Virus record (IMG/VR): IMGVR_UViG_3300020465_000022
Span: 1 to 56,309 of that record
Source of the DNA: a virus
DNA length: 56,309 nucleotides
Reading direction: 5' to 3' (one strand)
This document shows positions 40,801 through 47,227 of the stretch, piece after piece (the first letter of the stretch is position 1; each line of letters opens with the position of its first letter). Position numbers and translations under genes: made by a program. The notes under the pieces were generated by a model that had not been told where the DNA came from, did no database searches, and saw only the letters and a list, made by a program, of their open reading frames with translations.

Positions 40801-43800
40801 AATTCGCAACTATACTACAACGAAGATTATAAACCATTAAGAAAAGTAACAGATACAAAACAATTTGAATTATTAACAAATGTATTAGATAAGAGCATTA
40901 TACAAGTTCAAAAGAATGATACAAGCAAATATGAACTTTATGAATATACTAAAGCCACAGATACATTTAAGTTAATTGCAAAAGAAGATGAAACTGTACA
41001 ATGGAAAACAACAGTATATACTGATATACAAACTGAAGCAATTGGTACAGAAATTAGACAAGTATTATTTGCACTTTATAAAAATGTATTCATAGGCTCA
41101 GGTTCCGAATATTGGAATCAGTTCTTCTTTAAGATGCTTAAACATGCATACGCAGAACAAGGTGAACTTGATTGGGCATTTAAATCAACATACTTAAAAG
41201 TTGAAAAAGAAGAAACAGACTTAATTCCATTTAAAGGATTTAAAGTTGATAACTTTGATAAAGCCGTAGACTACTTTAATGAAGTAAAACCATATAGTAG
41301 TAAAATTAGAAATTACAGTGATATTAAGAAAACACCTGTAGAATTTTTAACAGGTTCAACAACAGACTTTGATAGACCTCCTTACTTTGATGAAAGTATT
41401 TCAAATGTTAGAATATTAGATGATAGTGTGAATACAGATGTTAATATTTTATCAAGTAATACATTGTATGCAGGATTTAACAGCAATAGTAATTTAACAA
41501 GACAAAGTAATACAACTATTGTATTTGATAGAGTTAAAGGTGACTTGTTTGAAAATACAACTGGTGGTAAAACTGAAACTGTTATTGCAGATGGTTCTAG
41601 TGCAGGATTTAGTTTTAACATAGATGTTAAAGACCAAGATAAATTTAAAGTATTTGTTAGCGGTGAACTTATACCTGCTAAATCTAAAAATAGAGATGCT
41701 ATAAGAGGCATAACAGGTTCTCATGATACATTGACATTAGGTAATGATGCAAATGCGTTCTTAGTATTGTCAAGTAACATTGGTGCAACTGCAAGTAGAA
41801 CACCAGGTACATACGCAAATGTAACAGGTACAAGTAATGGTGTAGGTGCTTCAACATTTAATAATATTGTTAGTGGTAACGGTAATACTAGATTAACATA
41901 CTCTGTAACAGTAGCCGCTGACGTAAATAGACAAGCAGGAACTTATAGTAATGTTGCTGGCACAAGTGATAATGGTAGTGCAACAGTAGGTACATATGAC
42001 GTTGTAGTTGATGCAATTACAGGTAATGTTTCAAGTGTTACAGCAAATGTTCCAGGAACAGGACATGTAGTTGGTGATACTCACACTATTATAGATGCAC
42101 TACTAGGAGCCGGTGGAGCACCAGCAGTAACATTTGATGTTGCAACTGTAAACAGAACACCTGGCACATATACTAATGTTGCTACAACAGGTGGTACTGG
42201 CACAGGTACAACAGTTGATGTCGTAGTAGACAGCATAGGTACCGTAACAGGTGTTACATCTAATGTAAATGGTAACGGCTATGTAGTTGGTGAAACTTTA
42301 ACAGTTGCAGATAGTCTATTAGGTAACACAGGCGCAAATAACATAACATTTGATATAGCAACAGTTGATTTATCCGTTGGTAATATAAATGTTACTGTTG
42401 AAGCCAATGGTGCAATACAAACAGTTAGTGTTACAAGTCCTGGCACAGGACATGCTATAGGCGATGTTATCACAATTAGTGATAGTGTACTAGGTAACGG
42501 TGGAGCCGCAGATGCTACATTTACAGTTTCAAGAGTAAACAGAAAGCCTGGTACATACAACGGAGTAACTGGAACATCAAGCAGTAGTAATTCAACAGTA
42601 GGAACATTTAATGTTACAGTTGATGGAATGGGTAACGTAACAGCAATACCAACAGTAGCATCATTTGGTTCTGGTAATAAGATTAATGATGTTATTACTA
42701 TTCCAGATAGTGCATTGGGTAGTGCTGGTGCAAATGCTTTACAGGTAAATGTTGCTTCAATTGGTAACTTGGTTGTAGATGTTGCAGACTTATCTGTTTA
42801 TAGAGATGACAGTGATACAGGTGTACAGTATTCAAGTGAATATGCAAATTCATCGATAACAGGTGAGAAAATTGTTGTTGAAAATGTGTACACAGAACAT
42901 GCAAACGGATTACCAGCAAGTAACGAACTAAACAATAAAGAATTCTTTGTTAAGGTTGACAATGATAAAATAGAGTTGTATAATGATAAACTACAGACTA
43001 CTAGACCTACACTAACAACACCATATGTAAGTGGAGGCTTCCTCACAGAAGAAGTAAACAACTACAATGTTAATTTCATTAGTAACTTTGTAACATTTGA
43101 ATCCAACGCAAGTTTAAATCCAAGAGTAGGTACTCCTATAAGTGGTACACCAATTACATTTGAATATTATGATGGATATGATCCAACAACAGAAAGTTTA
43201 AATGTTAGTATTGCTAAAAATATTGTAGACATAGAATCGAATGCAAATATTAATATTAGTAATGTAAGTCAAAAATGGACTGCTCCAGAAAAGATTTGGA
43301 AATATGATCCAACAGTAAGAAGTGAAATAGTAAAAGCATTTGATTTAGTATATGGTGAAGGGTCAACAAGTAATGCAAACATTATTCAAAATGTTGACAT
43401 TGTAACCAACATGGTTAATTCAGGTAATTTAACACCTGCATTGAATTTGGTTAAGAGAAAAGTTGGTGCTAATTTCCAAGGCAGTGAATTAGACGCAAGT
43501 ATATTTACAGACATTGTACCAGGTACACACTCAACAACTTTCTATACAGATACAAGAGGTTGGGACGTATTTGGCTTTGATACTGATGCATACGACAAGC
43601 AAGTAGATGTAGAAAACTTCATTGGTATATTCAACGAAGCAACACAAGGTAATGTTAATTACAGAGTTGATGATGAAACATATTACGGGTTCGATGCTGT
43701 TACATTTAGTAAAGCAACTTATGGTCCAGATAGACCTGAAGAACTTATTGTGGTACAACCATTTGAAACATTAGTAATGGATGTTACAACAAAGCCAACA

Positions 43801-44676
43801 GTATTCTTTACAGATGCAACTAAGACAGTTACAACAAGTAATACAACAGCATTTAGTGAAACAGTTGGTACAAATAGTGCAGAAGTAAGATTTAAAATTT
43901 TCCAAGACTTGTTTGGAAGAAGTGATTACTATAGACAAACAGTAGCACCTGCAACAACATTAAGTGCAAACTTAGAAATATTCCATAATGAAATAAGTGT
44001 TACAGATGCAAGTACATTGCCAGAAGCAAGTGAGATACAACCTGCGGCAATATGGATACAAGGCGAAAGAATAGAATACGAAACAAGAGATACTGCAACT
44101 AACTTACTAAAAGGTATTACAAGAGGTACAAGAGGTACAACTCCTAATACACTAATTGTTAGTGGTGCAGAGATAAGAAACGGACAAGAATCAGAAAACA
44201 TCAAACTAGTTGGAGGGGACGGCAAATTAGTACGTGATCCTGAACTGTACAACTGGATAAGACCTGTACAAATATTTGATAACCAAGTTCCGTTTGATGA
44301 TGACTTCGATGGAACTGGTGGTACATCAGGATTCCAAGATGGAGTTGAAACATTAGACGGTGATACAGGTGACTTATTGTATGATGTTGAAACAGGAAAC
44401 ACAACTGTAAGGTCAGACGGAAGTAGTGTTTCACAAGACGGTTTTGACGGACTATGGGACGAAAACAGAATTGCTAATGGTGGTAGTTATGCTGGACAAG
44501 TGATTGAATCCATTAATGGAAACACTCACATTATCTATCATGACATAGACACTGACAATGGTTTTGATAGTGGTCAAAAAGGTCAAAAAGATGCAATTAG
44601 CATCACAGATAAAGGTAGTGTGTTAGAAGCAAACAGCAGTATAATAGACTTCCTACATAATTTTGATAATAATTAA
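25867..44676 (+). CDS. Giant 6269-residue baseplate/tail structural protein
   Basis: A single uninterrupted frame fills a third of the window. Parts familiar from very large virion proteins of marine T4-like phages include the N-terminus (NFFESTVEQLFSKANIEQVSGFVG), a YHYH-domain motif SPIVGWAFDGFPIYGPYGY (residues 1437-1455), NQFDFYRGMIKSKGTKTAI with VYDEWGLKAGEFG (~2184-2235), and EYWNQFFFKMLKHAY...DYFNEVKPYSSKIRNY (~5080-5150). Between them lie beta-rich repeats, a Pro/Gly-rich hinge ending in twelve prolines (3704-3715), a Cys-containing section (~3720-4150), and a tandem repeat array (5311-5634). It sits where T4 has gp7/gp8, so a peripheral wedge/fibre-bearing role is inferred. Start: ATG at 25867 after AAAGGT. 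Confidence 0.8.
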   Translation: MADDKQYSKLPANQQTTAVKNFFESTVEQLFSKANIEQVSGFVGRKEYEQFEPTDRYVSQPTSGRNFYSFEPVVSSVNQISGRSENNVFFDDFANILESYGADTSKQNVLFDSEFYSFLPPINIDKFINFQEYFWSPTGPTPKTIEGTVTNPINIEKDILGKKSYTAPDGTVFKNGMIVTFTGNYAIPLSYQDDQRWIIEGVGESIILFNRDQNFATTFATELNIPFDNTLITSTDELVSTPGTSMLSGGLIGLADPDGTTITDSNKFTDYDGYVLHYNDRYAPGGRTPAVGYVSMSQVDPDSGQPLWAGYITPIGTSLQYVVGGSGAFDTQPFDSDNTQTVPDYIMMQRGAKDNNVWSRINFWYHRQNFLDVGDQLPAKSARATRPILEFDRDLELYNFGKLGVDSVEISSYDTTYSEVDGRPTNGVVDSVTLRSGNKILFPSEEQNVSQYIYQVESSTEATVFADVTSSTNITLTSTNDDIKVGAVVSEPGNSLNNITVASISGTALVVNSAISITAGTVLSFDDRVILKRKPASTNPAGAVDGDANFVPYTPTTGDVVSIKFGANKQGVEYYWSGTAWLEGQKKNKVNTPILFNAYDVNKKALDNEAVYPNSMFIGNKIFSYKEDNTIGATRDTVLDMALSYRNFNNFSEIVFVNNLDDDLVSYKAFGSTQDSFVKGYVYYKRILPNGDSEYCTTWKTHSTKASQIVRDQYIVSQKDVDDERLLWKISAKPTDNANSIRVYINDKRNKTFSFDPNQTAITFSTFTFKLNDVIDIEIKTTEGKITADDRFGHFEVPASWVSNYENADIKEISQPQYLEHFRNFVKNQELFSGDPLGSNNFDNLEKDETYANRIIQTDDSLQMASWLVSNEKFNIIDAINFNANEYVKYKARLKSEIKRYIDNNDTSTMSNSEILEFVLQNVIAFNPGKLVFDYSYMLAFGDKYTEEKITINNVATKKYTLTNYLDCNNVQNTIYVYDQVNNVDTMLLVDKDYTINSLNGVVTLEFTSTYTLTLGNIIKVRLFDLNRESTQTPPTPSAMGITPLYVPEIISDTSFISPINVIVGHDGSRTVADNDLHDNILLEYERRVYNNVLQEYRDKDSHPDLNVHTIRPGRFRNTGLSRENFYNLIRNDFNQYVSRNDVDFVKNEFYDTDNFFTWNYNSGTTSPGYWRGIYESCYDTERPHTHPWEMLGFTKKPTYWDSTYGTDYTSENKKLWNDLEEGKIRGGSRENLTNNKFKTNNPYRRIGLKNEIPVDENGNLVAPANIISTAATTKTIDFIETTTGTATANANSFIKTIDGLSVKEIGSNIFVSSTNGVNHEVGTFPSTNNTAFIDLNKVSNYNIVSLAGNNNSTTYGSATSTGNTSVGVAVNGALIFNGNTGVQHSESSSFNYDAMYRNDVDRDSAGGYPDRNNLYGYVQPSPQTVGLTEWATDSHSPIVGWAFDGFPIYGPYGYTDRLNVSSDIKRLQSGYSLKTTTRTTVGGTPTGEFIEDYEYSSTGADLDEFNGRFGITPEYPSGTYYYVATIDADSKPAYPYTVGGKFAGTLQTEGPFAAYGEENAGGNSHGKIGYFYPLYLTVDSALRESTSGGYHTHTFKEHPGVKFYMPNQFSNHGTGSYPEGTYTLYSSANALDSGTATYTLASTETITFGATTSLTNNTWKFSDGAPVENSWKISEGYPFAIASALYLTKPGKFASVFAEPQKIVRGSANTNQLLENANFRRFKVKNSVVHGSKDDDNKLRASTGYTQFIDSYLRFQGLDTHTEFAIPFASVSSKLGSKLAGYIDKDTMTVFLDNYTTTGNSSSLILPQEDIQVDVHIGPYATTNDYTGVLVELTEDAKYKVFGFNSVKKHFDIEPSFKEGPRTQIEVGGEPADFTNFSNTTNYPAGAIVKSGFNFFRAKEQANAGTSVTNTETWERLASLPQIGGARATLFLEGTGQVERVEYGTEYEKLEDVFDLLISIGRQQKNMGYVFDQYDDSIGDVNDWTYSGKQFLFWTLGNWAAGNTISLSPGAGKLTFQPNIGRVSPILESDQGQFSILDEEGKVILPTECTIIREDTQLIVSPPEGKQLYGIILYTNEIEHSMLINNRTTFGDTIFDDIFGSRQKRVKLKGKRTKNWDGTLTAEGYLITSNGLKPNYDTLADDMRRYTEIGHVPVEKNLYELTRRQYGYAEKKYLREFELINDNQFDFYRGMIKSKGTKTAIETLLNSNKVLVPGSVAVYDEWGLKAGEFGDTENEQSLDLKITTDEITSESQLIQIAYPENIVSKVKEVEVLDRTTVFYQRPILEIEPPPAEIPGSFTYGGGTTAKATVNISQDGTISDVTVDEPGYGYTINPAVTVIAAQLLTANVTTNFLQPSAITTSVEIGGSASGQYVDHGGIFTGANALTNGMFITDHFAPSANANTFVDFTGLSNIQAVANLINNTAEVNANISANTTLITTVDGSGNLVENYQLNIKGNDFSLSNSNTQIGNIANVNLQGKRYQPRQRYSFESANSTTHSDVVITVNGNSTTGNAVGAGGNIDWEFDPGSRTTVISDRGLVTGNVSQTFSFQPLSTANISTLAGSIATDNLNIINGSYPHIEVYVNGSLLSDKLESDATSGYTITNVDSNTNNIIFHDVSQLPGGQLDAQANILIVEKSTVDFTDTYQGDLPGSTLNIKVFANDALAAKLEQVRTFEITPDDESDNTILIDVDDASRLVVRPSDMAEKSLWPLTSSVSYVGIVDSKYDPLPNSGYVSKYDVDYQAMDLSDARELFNSDVRRPKEIPGVNDIIHFARGEHNEFDVYELEKANVSRMFVEYDDVNNQSILFSDVSLDNLYKDKNQLERITAPISGATADGTNVTFTATQLFKKGDKVTISNVTPSVFNLTNANIIAANISAFTVASNISGTYSGGGRATTDYDNTLYYDSVIALKGNTTLGPNVTWAGNLTNAEGDKLFDPTALKMNEKLMLYVDETQISDQAVEVANITFNPPTYRAISTIAPKNSGSITTMANYPNGSVRDSANSNFSVQANVLTGGDVQISLEENANASPNRSNIANGRYVRFVDSTSSTLNNNAFVISNVIFGDGNVTNTLTGFANVGPIVQLETSNITSNTNIVYIDEVKDANGRVLWENEQANAQLGNYLQDFDIASNRFFSPTETSSNIFIDGVNLHANGKVNYVVLSENIAVSSNIAANTVINTTSVQAQFTNANTKITTFTINDPGVSSNIAPADLTASVDDGLLVTTDANVSNLIAGDTVYVNRAGGYTDTYILRKIEPSDTPAGTQTGKILLDGFFSDPLSNTLTVNGAVTDSPNVILNGSLVNVQGGMLVSGTGVTAGTKVVDVTSLSNITLSANANISNGATLTFTEDTFGNADIVDSTITVTTRENHGHPTDGTDKIIGQTITIADFGAEFYNKNYTVLDVPSDNTIELEGFGLGHPHAPGDGNTYINKQAFDMFGTGATQTRGDLDNFTDDNDDGIDNRVPVLVETSQGTYNIDGADVVTRAYNYLNADELVDEINRQLIQKQNSVMDTGSFNAGFAIPKGSLNAMKHSIFGPMGRKAGGPKAINGAGRIPTIPPGFQGAPQINNTAINMANPGSFLNHFGAIGPAGAGGGLGFNPFPGGTNVSFTPVGPINLPFNPVNNTGTPPQVPTPGAGAGGTQAPPSPPQTPIPPIVPPVPPATPTPTYNSPNLSSTVKVDSIGSNYGVTVLNLDTIKTITQFDEPCPPPPPPPPPPPPKPDAVTVCEKVSNTKGTGVTEWKTFTFTSNNQFDYTVKILFDMYSAKDKMTVYQSSSANQGSGRVIATTQGSQGLALMDQKELNELGAAFGIGSGSYYGGLKNYVGPDGSGFLTFAGKLTFSYNADNGRYIHVKLEKTPKRSIAYRYFMCYPQDATSGAAPKLPTPPVAAFVPPKIPLGNIPLGIPNFGNLMAGSLGLGGGTPNFNFSAQIGGIGALSYSSLPININLGTSNKSLQAKNNPFGSTVASGTPTYSATTQSGATNLLTSNQGAGVVNYGGGGVAGISVPTVPASAGTPVTTGTKFISLAPLAKANGKYQPVQPPVQIPVCPPKPRVKICGEPLGVGKGDSFKIDDCTIDMNLGANATLNNVKNAIESQCDKVIVNISSSPTTNEQCLSIIKKSSDPMVIRNGCAGGVFKEVLDYAAQKTNQVNFNSHQQQDAQNNPAVNTTFQNQLGAASNQNDAFTMITPASVSSFVTNTVTADEKKRQNIIAQRSGVAGTGYRVMDILRVVGGTPVVRVPALSIESLTVNNAGSGYLDQNNQARGLEIRIGDPSDPGGGAQADMNNIVFDTNGGLVEIPLLSGGRMYSPENPPTITVKGLGKNARVSAKFATAKPVERVAKFVITQVGTNGEPLNFACIDRGVYKEFPSDLDSGLPLEYDIQRQTPSDKQSDVLGTAGYEAGSGTGARIYLTSRFIPDCSEKGNALTDLGLNEGVVPKPSDAEQLMETINDYPIFGPDGFPLFGAELIDDGNGFQILKIGGPNIDGIRLGDELNPGLLDLLGILPGSYIKDPLPEAVKIDTGDGGGDTIGFLGTNEINTTAGDVIGGNAGMFTYTLLDINGGNTPRPFELDKRIKVDGLMLKSLRHATPPTGFENMANVWIDQYDANGWAYLEANTVIRKQEKLVDVKRITDVITYDEETAHKEFDIDLYDPFKGVIPGFISKDINYRSTVDPCVYDPARTEWGREQVGTTWWDTYNAIYQWYEQGSGAYGISRYVDGMVEKVGYNNTERAIGWGERFPSSQIEVYEWVESINLPNAYEGPGVVKDPNAFVVEKHVDNRSGKTVQYYYYWVRGVLDVSDTAKQKYGRDRSVADLERLLNDPYAERVAFAGIISPDGMIVNTLSDLIKTDESILSVNFKRKDPIASQKHSSWRLIGEGDPQESIPENLSIKLIDSLAGYNAINQVVPTKGLSTAERYGSKFRPRQTMFKNLKDARKQMFDALNEIFREVKMDSTFLDWRTKLPATLTYLDTVNWFEKLRVSGIDNSQLYYNEDYKPLRKVTDTKQFELLTNVLDKSIIQVQKNDTSKYELYEYTKATDTFKLIAKEDETVQWKTTVYTDIQTEAIGTEIRQVLFALYKNVFIGSGSEYWNQFFFKMLKHAYAEQGELDWAFKSTYLKVEKEETDLIPFKGFKVDNFDKAVDYFNEVKPYSSKIRNYSDIKKTPVEFLTGSTTDFDRPPYFDESISNVRILDDSVNTDVNILSSNTLYAGFNSNSNLTRQSNTTIVFDRVKGDLFENTTGGKTETVIADGSSAGFSFNIDVKDQDKFKVFVSGELIPAKSKNRDAIRGITGSHDTLTLGNDANAFLVLSSNIGATASRTPGTYANVTGTSNGVGASTFNNIVSGNGNTRLTYSVTVAADVNRQAGTYSNVAGTSDNGSATVGTYDVVVDAITGNVSSVTANVPGTGHVVGDTHTIIDALLGAGGAPAVTFDVATVNRTPGTYTNVATTGGTGTGTTVDVVVDSIGTVTGVTSNVNGNGYVVGETLTVADSLLGNTGANNITFDIATVDLSVGNINVTVEANGAIQTVSVTSPGTGHAIGDVITISDSVLGNGGAADATFTVSRVNRKPGTYNGVTGTSSSSNSTVGTFNVTVDGMGNVTAIPTVASFGSGNKINDVITIPDSALGSAGANALQVNVASIGNLVVDVADLSVYRDDSDTGVQYSSEYANSSITGEKIVVENVYTEHANGLPASNELNNKEFFVKVDNDKIELYNDKLQTTRPTLTTPYVSGGFLTEEVNNYNVNFISNFVTFESNASLNPRVGTPISGTPITFEYYDGYDPTTESLNVSIAKNIVDIESNANINISNVSQKWTAPEKIWKYDPTVRSEIVKAFDLVYGEGSTSNANIIQNVDIVTNMVNSGNLTPALNLVKRKVGANFQGSELDASIFTDIVPGTHSTTFYTDTRGWDVFGFDTDAYDKQVDVENFIGIFNEATQGNVNYRVDDETYYGFDAVTFSKATYGPDRPEELIVVQPFETLVMDVTTKPTVFFTDATKTVTTSNTTAFSETVGTNSAEVRFKIFQDLFGRSDYYRQTVAPATTLSANLEIFHNEISVTDASTLPEASEIQPAAIWIQGERIEYETRDTATNLLKGITRGTRGTTPNTLIVSGAEIRNGQESENIKLVGGDGKLVRDPELYNWIRPVQIFDNQVPFDDDFDGTGGTSGFQDGVETLDGDTGDLLYDVETGNTTVRSDGSSVSQDGFDGLWDENRIANGGSYAGQVIESINGNTHIIYHDIDTDNGFDSGQKGQKDAISITDKGSVLEANSSIIDFLHNFDNN
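41797..42770 (+). repeat. Tandem beta-repeat array inside the giant protein (4-5 copies, ~55-75 residues)
   Basis: Residues ~5311-5634 repeat the theme RxPGTYxNVxGTS...VxVDxxGxVTxVxxNxxGxGxxxGDxxTIxDxxLGxxGAxxxTFxVAxVN. Copies begin near 5311, 5358, 5433, 5504 and 5562; the first and fourth are incomplete. Copies are diverged at DNA level. Likely a fibrous or filamentous beta stack. Confidence 0.75.
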
Positions 44677-44704
44677 AGTATATTTTAATGAAAAGTGATA
44701 AATA
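44672..44704 (+). promoter_or_regulatory. Bipartite late promoter overlapping the giant gene's stop
   Basis: The palindrome ATTAAAGTATATTTTAAT (44672-44689) contains the TAA stop of the giant gene. It is followed by 7 nt and GATAAATA (44697-44704). The next ATG (44710) begins 6 nt after the box, with no Shine-Dalgarno. Confidence 0.78.
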
Positions 44705-44709
44705 ACAGC

Positions 44710-45324
44710 ATGAGTGTAAGTAAGGATAAAGACAAAATCGAGGAACCTAAAGTGGACGATAATGCCGGTATCAAAATGTCAGGGCACATCTTAATTAGAG
44801 ATGCTGACACCAAAGAAGAAATTGTAAACAAAAGAAATGCAATTCACTATGGTAACATGGCAAACATGATAGCAAAAGCATTAACGAACTCTGCAGATTC
44901 ATATATTCACTTTATGGCTTTTGGCAACGGTGCAACAAGTGTTGATGCCGCAGGTAAAGTAATTTACAAAGCACCTAGAGTAAGTGAAGCATTTGAAAAT
45001 AGTGCAACACTTTATAGTAGGACCTTCCAAAAAGTTATTAGTAATAACACAACAACAGACAAAATTGAAATCATTCCAGGAACTAGTTACACAGATTTAA
45101 AGATAACTTGTACATTAGGTTATAACGAACCTTCAGCACAAGATACATTTGATACTAGTACCACCAATGATGGTCTTTATGTTTTTGATGAGTTAGCATT
45201 ATTAAGTTATGCAACTGATCCAACAAACAGCACAATGCTTACGCATGTGATTTTTCACCCAGTACAAAAAAGTGCAAACAGGACGATAGAAATAATATAT
45301 ACTGTAAGAGTACAGTTAAATTAA
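44710..45324 (+). CDS. Virion structural protein, conserved in marine T4-like phages
   Basis: The 204-residue protein has a charged N-terminal tail (~1-25) and a folded body with GHILIRDADTKEEIVNKRNAIHYGNMA and IHFMAFGNGATSVDAAGKV. It ends with a beta segment, IEIIYTVRVQLN. I recognise the type from marine T4-like phages as a tail/fibre-region protein of unknown detail. The start is set at 44710 because the late -10 box ends 5 nt before it; a GTG at 44695 lies inside the promoter. It is followed after 13 nt, with AGAGG, by the fibre-like gene. Confidence 0.7.
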   Translation: MSVSKDKDKIEEPKVDDNAGIKMSGHILIRDADTKEEIVNKRNAIHYGNMANMIAKALTNSADSYIHFMAFGNGATSVDAAGKVIYKAPRVSEAFENSATLYSRTFQKVISNNTTTDKIEIIPGTSYTDLKITCTLGYNEPSAQDTFDTSTTNDGLYVFDELALLSYATDPTNSTMLTHVIFHPVQKSANRTIEIIYTVRVQLN

Positions 45325-45337
45325 TAGAGGATAACAA

Positions 45338-47194
45338 ATGACATATTCAGTACAAAATAGCGATGGTTCATTAACCATCAATGTAGCCGCAAGTCAGGTT
45401 AACTCTTCATTTAGTGTTGCACTAGTTGGTCGAAATGTGTCTGGTTATGGACAATACTTTGTTCAAAACTCTATAAGACACTTGGAAAACTTTGCTAGTT
45501 CATCCGCACCTTCACCAGATATCAAATTAACAGGTCAAGCCTGGTATGATAAAGGCGAGAAGGTATTGAGAGTTTATGACGGAAACGGATGGCAAAGAGT
45601 AAGTGCAACAGTTTCAGCAACAGCACCAAGCGGCGGTGTAGCGGCAGGAACACAGTACTTCGATACAACAGATGATAAACTAAAATTGTATGACGGGTCT
45701 GCTTTCGTAGATTCAAGTTATGCAGGTAAAGTATCAAACGAATATAGTGGAGATTCATCAATTGGTTCTCCGCAAAAATACGGAACAAGATTAAGAACAG
45801 CATACATTCCAGACAATACAGGAGCCTACAAGGCAGTATTGACATTGATGTATGTTAGTGATGGTTCAAGTGGAACTGGTGTTACTAATGGTGAAACCAT
45901 TATGGCAATATTCAGTGACCATGATGAATTCACAGTTAGTAGTTCACTAAACGTAAACTTTGAAGGTTTAGGTTCTGCTAATGTTTATGCAGAATTAAAC
46001 GATACTACAAATGGTATAGGCGTACAAATTAAACCAGGTATGAACCTGAGAAAGAAATATGCGTCAACGGCTGTGGCACTGGCGGCAAACGCCAACGTAG
46101 CCGCAACGGCTAATGCTATTTACAATGGTACTTCTAACATCAATGGTGCTAATGTATTCACTACATCAAGTAACCAGTTAGTACCTGATACAGCATTAAC
46201 AGACCAAGTAGACATTGGTAGTTCAACAAACAGATATAACGACTTATACATTGGTTCTGTTATATCAGGTAACAACGCAAGTAACGTTACTCAGTACATT
46301 AAAAAAGCAGGTGCAAACGCAATATTAGATATTGGTGAAGCAGGTGCTCCAATCAACAACATGTATGTTGATAACTTAACAGCATCTAACATTTCAGGTC
46401 TAAACATTGAAAGTTTTGGTAATGCAACAAATGATATAGACTTTATTTTTGCAAGTAACATTACTGCAAGTAATACTATTGTTTCAAGCACAGGTGGTAT
46501 TAAAGGTAATGTGTTAAGTTCAGCAAACGTAGTTTTAATTGACCACGTTGCAGGAACATCAAACTTATCACTAAATGGTAATGTAATTGCTGGTACAGGT
46601 CTAAGTGCCGCGGCACAATATGACGGTACAAGTGATGTTACATTTAGTATTGATAGTACAGTTGTAACTGAAACAAGCACAGACACATTATCCAATAAAA
46701 CATTTGGTAGTGTAGTTAAAGCAAGTGCAGACAACACAATTGATATTGGTGAAAGTGGAACCAAGTTTGCAACAGTTCATGCTACAACATTTAGTGGTGT
46801 AGCAACATCGGCCCAGTATGCGGATATGGCTGAGATTTATGTTTCAGACGTAGAATACGAAGCAGGTACAGTTGTTAAGATTGGTGGAGAAAAAGAAATT
46901 ACACAAACATTAGAACATGCAGATATAGAAGTGTTCGGTGTTATATCAAGTAATCCAGCATACTTAATGAACAGTGAAGCACAAGGACAACCAGTAGCAT
47001 TAGCAGGAAGGGTTCCTGTTAAAGTAATTGGTAAACTTGCTAAAGGTGAAAGACTAGTAGCAAGTGATGTTCCAGGTGTTGCTTGGGGTGTTGCAGATGA
47101 AGATGTAGACGTAAAAGCAATAATTGGTAGAAGTCTTGAAGATAAAGAAGACGGTGACGCAGGAATAGTAGAAGCAGTCATTGGAGTTAAATAG
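45338..47194 (+). CDS. Tail fibre-like protein
   Basis: The 618-residue protein has an N-terminal SVQNSDGSLTINV-type strand region and GQAWYDKGEKVLRVYDGNGWQRVS (~65-88), a recurrent fibre motif. A long low-complexity beta region rich in Asn/Ser/Thr/Ala (~240-470) follows. The C-terminal domain contains YADMAEIYVSDVEYEAGTVV, VALAGRVPVKVIGKLAKGERLV and IIGRSLEDKEDGDAGIVEAV. That C-terminal block is common at the ends of fibres in marine T4-like phages. It should be part of the adsorption apparatus. The last codons contain the late box serving the next gene. Confidence 0.75.
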   Translation: MTYSVQNSDGSLTINVAASQVNSSFSVALVGRNVSGYGQYFVQNSIRHLENFASSSAPSPDIKLTGQAWYDKGEKVLRVYDGNGWQRVSATVSATAPSGGVAAGTQYFDTTDDKLKLYDGSAFVDSSYAGKVSNEYSGDSSIGSPQKYGTRLRTAYIPDNTGAYKAVLTLMYVSDGSSGTGVTNGETIMAIFSDHDEFTVSSSLNVNFEGLGSANVYAELNDTTNGIGVQIKPGMNLRKKYASTAVALAANANVAATANAIYNGTSNINGANVFTTSSNQLVPDTALTDQVDIGSSTNRYNDLYIGSVISGNNASNVTQYIKKAGANAILDIGEAGAPINNMYVDNLTASNISGLNIESFGNATNDIDFIFASNITASNTIVSSTGGIKGNVLSSANVVLIDHVAGTSNLSLNGNVIAGTGLSAAAQYDGTSDVTFSIDSTVVTETSTDTLSNKTFGSVVKASADNTIDIGESGTKFATVHATTFSGVATSAQYADMAEIYVSDVEYEAGTVVKIGGEKEITQTLEHADIEVFGVISSNPAYLMNSEAQGQPVALAGRVPVKVIGKLAKGERLVASDVPGVAWGVADEDVDVKAIIGRSLEDKEDGDAGIVEAVIGVK

Positions 47195-47202
47195 GATAAA
47201 TA
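47195..47202 (+). promoter_or_regulatory. Late promoter box GATAAATA without the palindrome
   Basis: GATAAATA directly follows the stop of the fibre-like gene. No palindrome occurs at the usual distance. The leader is 25 nt with AGGAG before the ATG at 47228, matching the class with normal ribosome sites. Confidence 0.6.
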
Positions 47203-47227
47203 TAAGCATAAAGTAGGAGATTAAACT

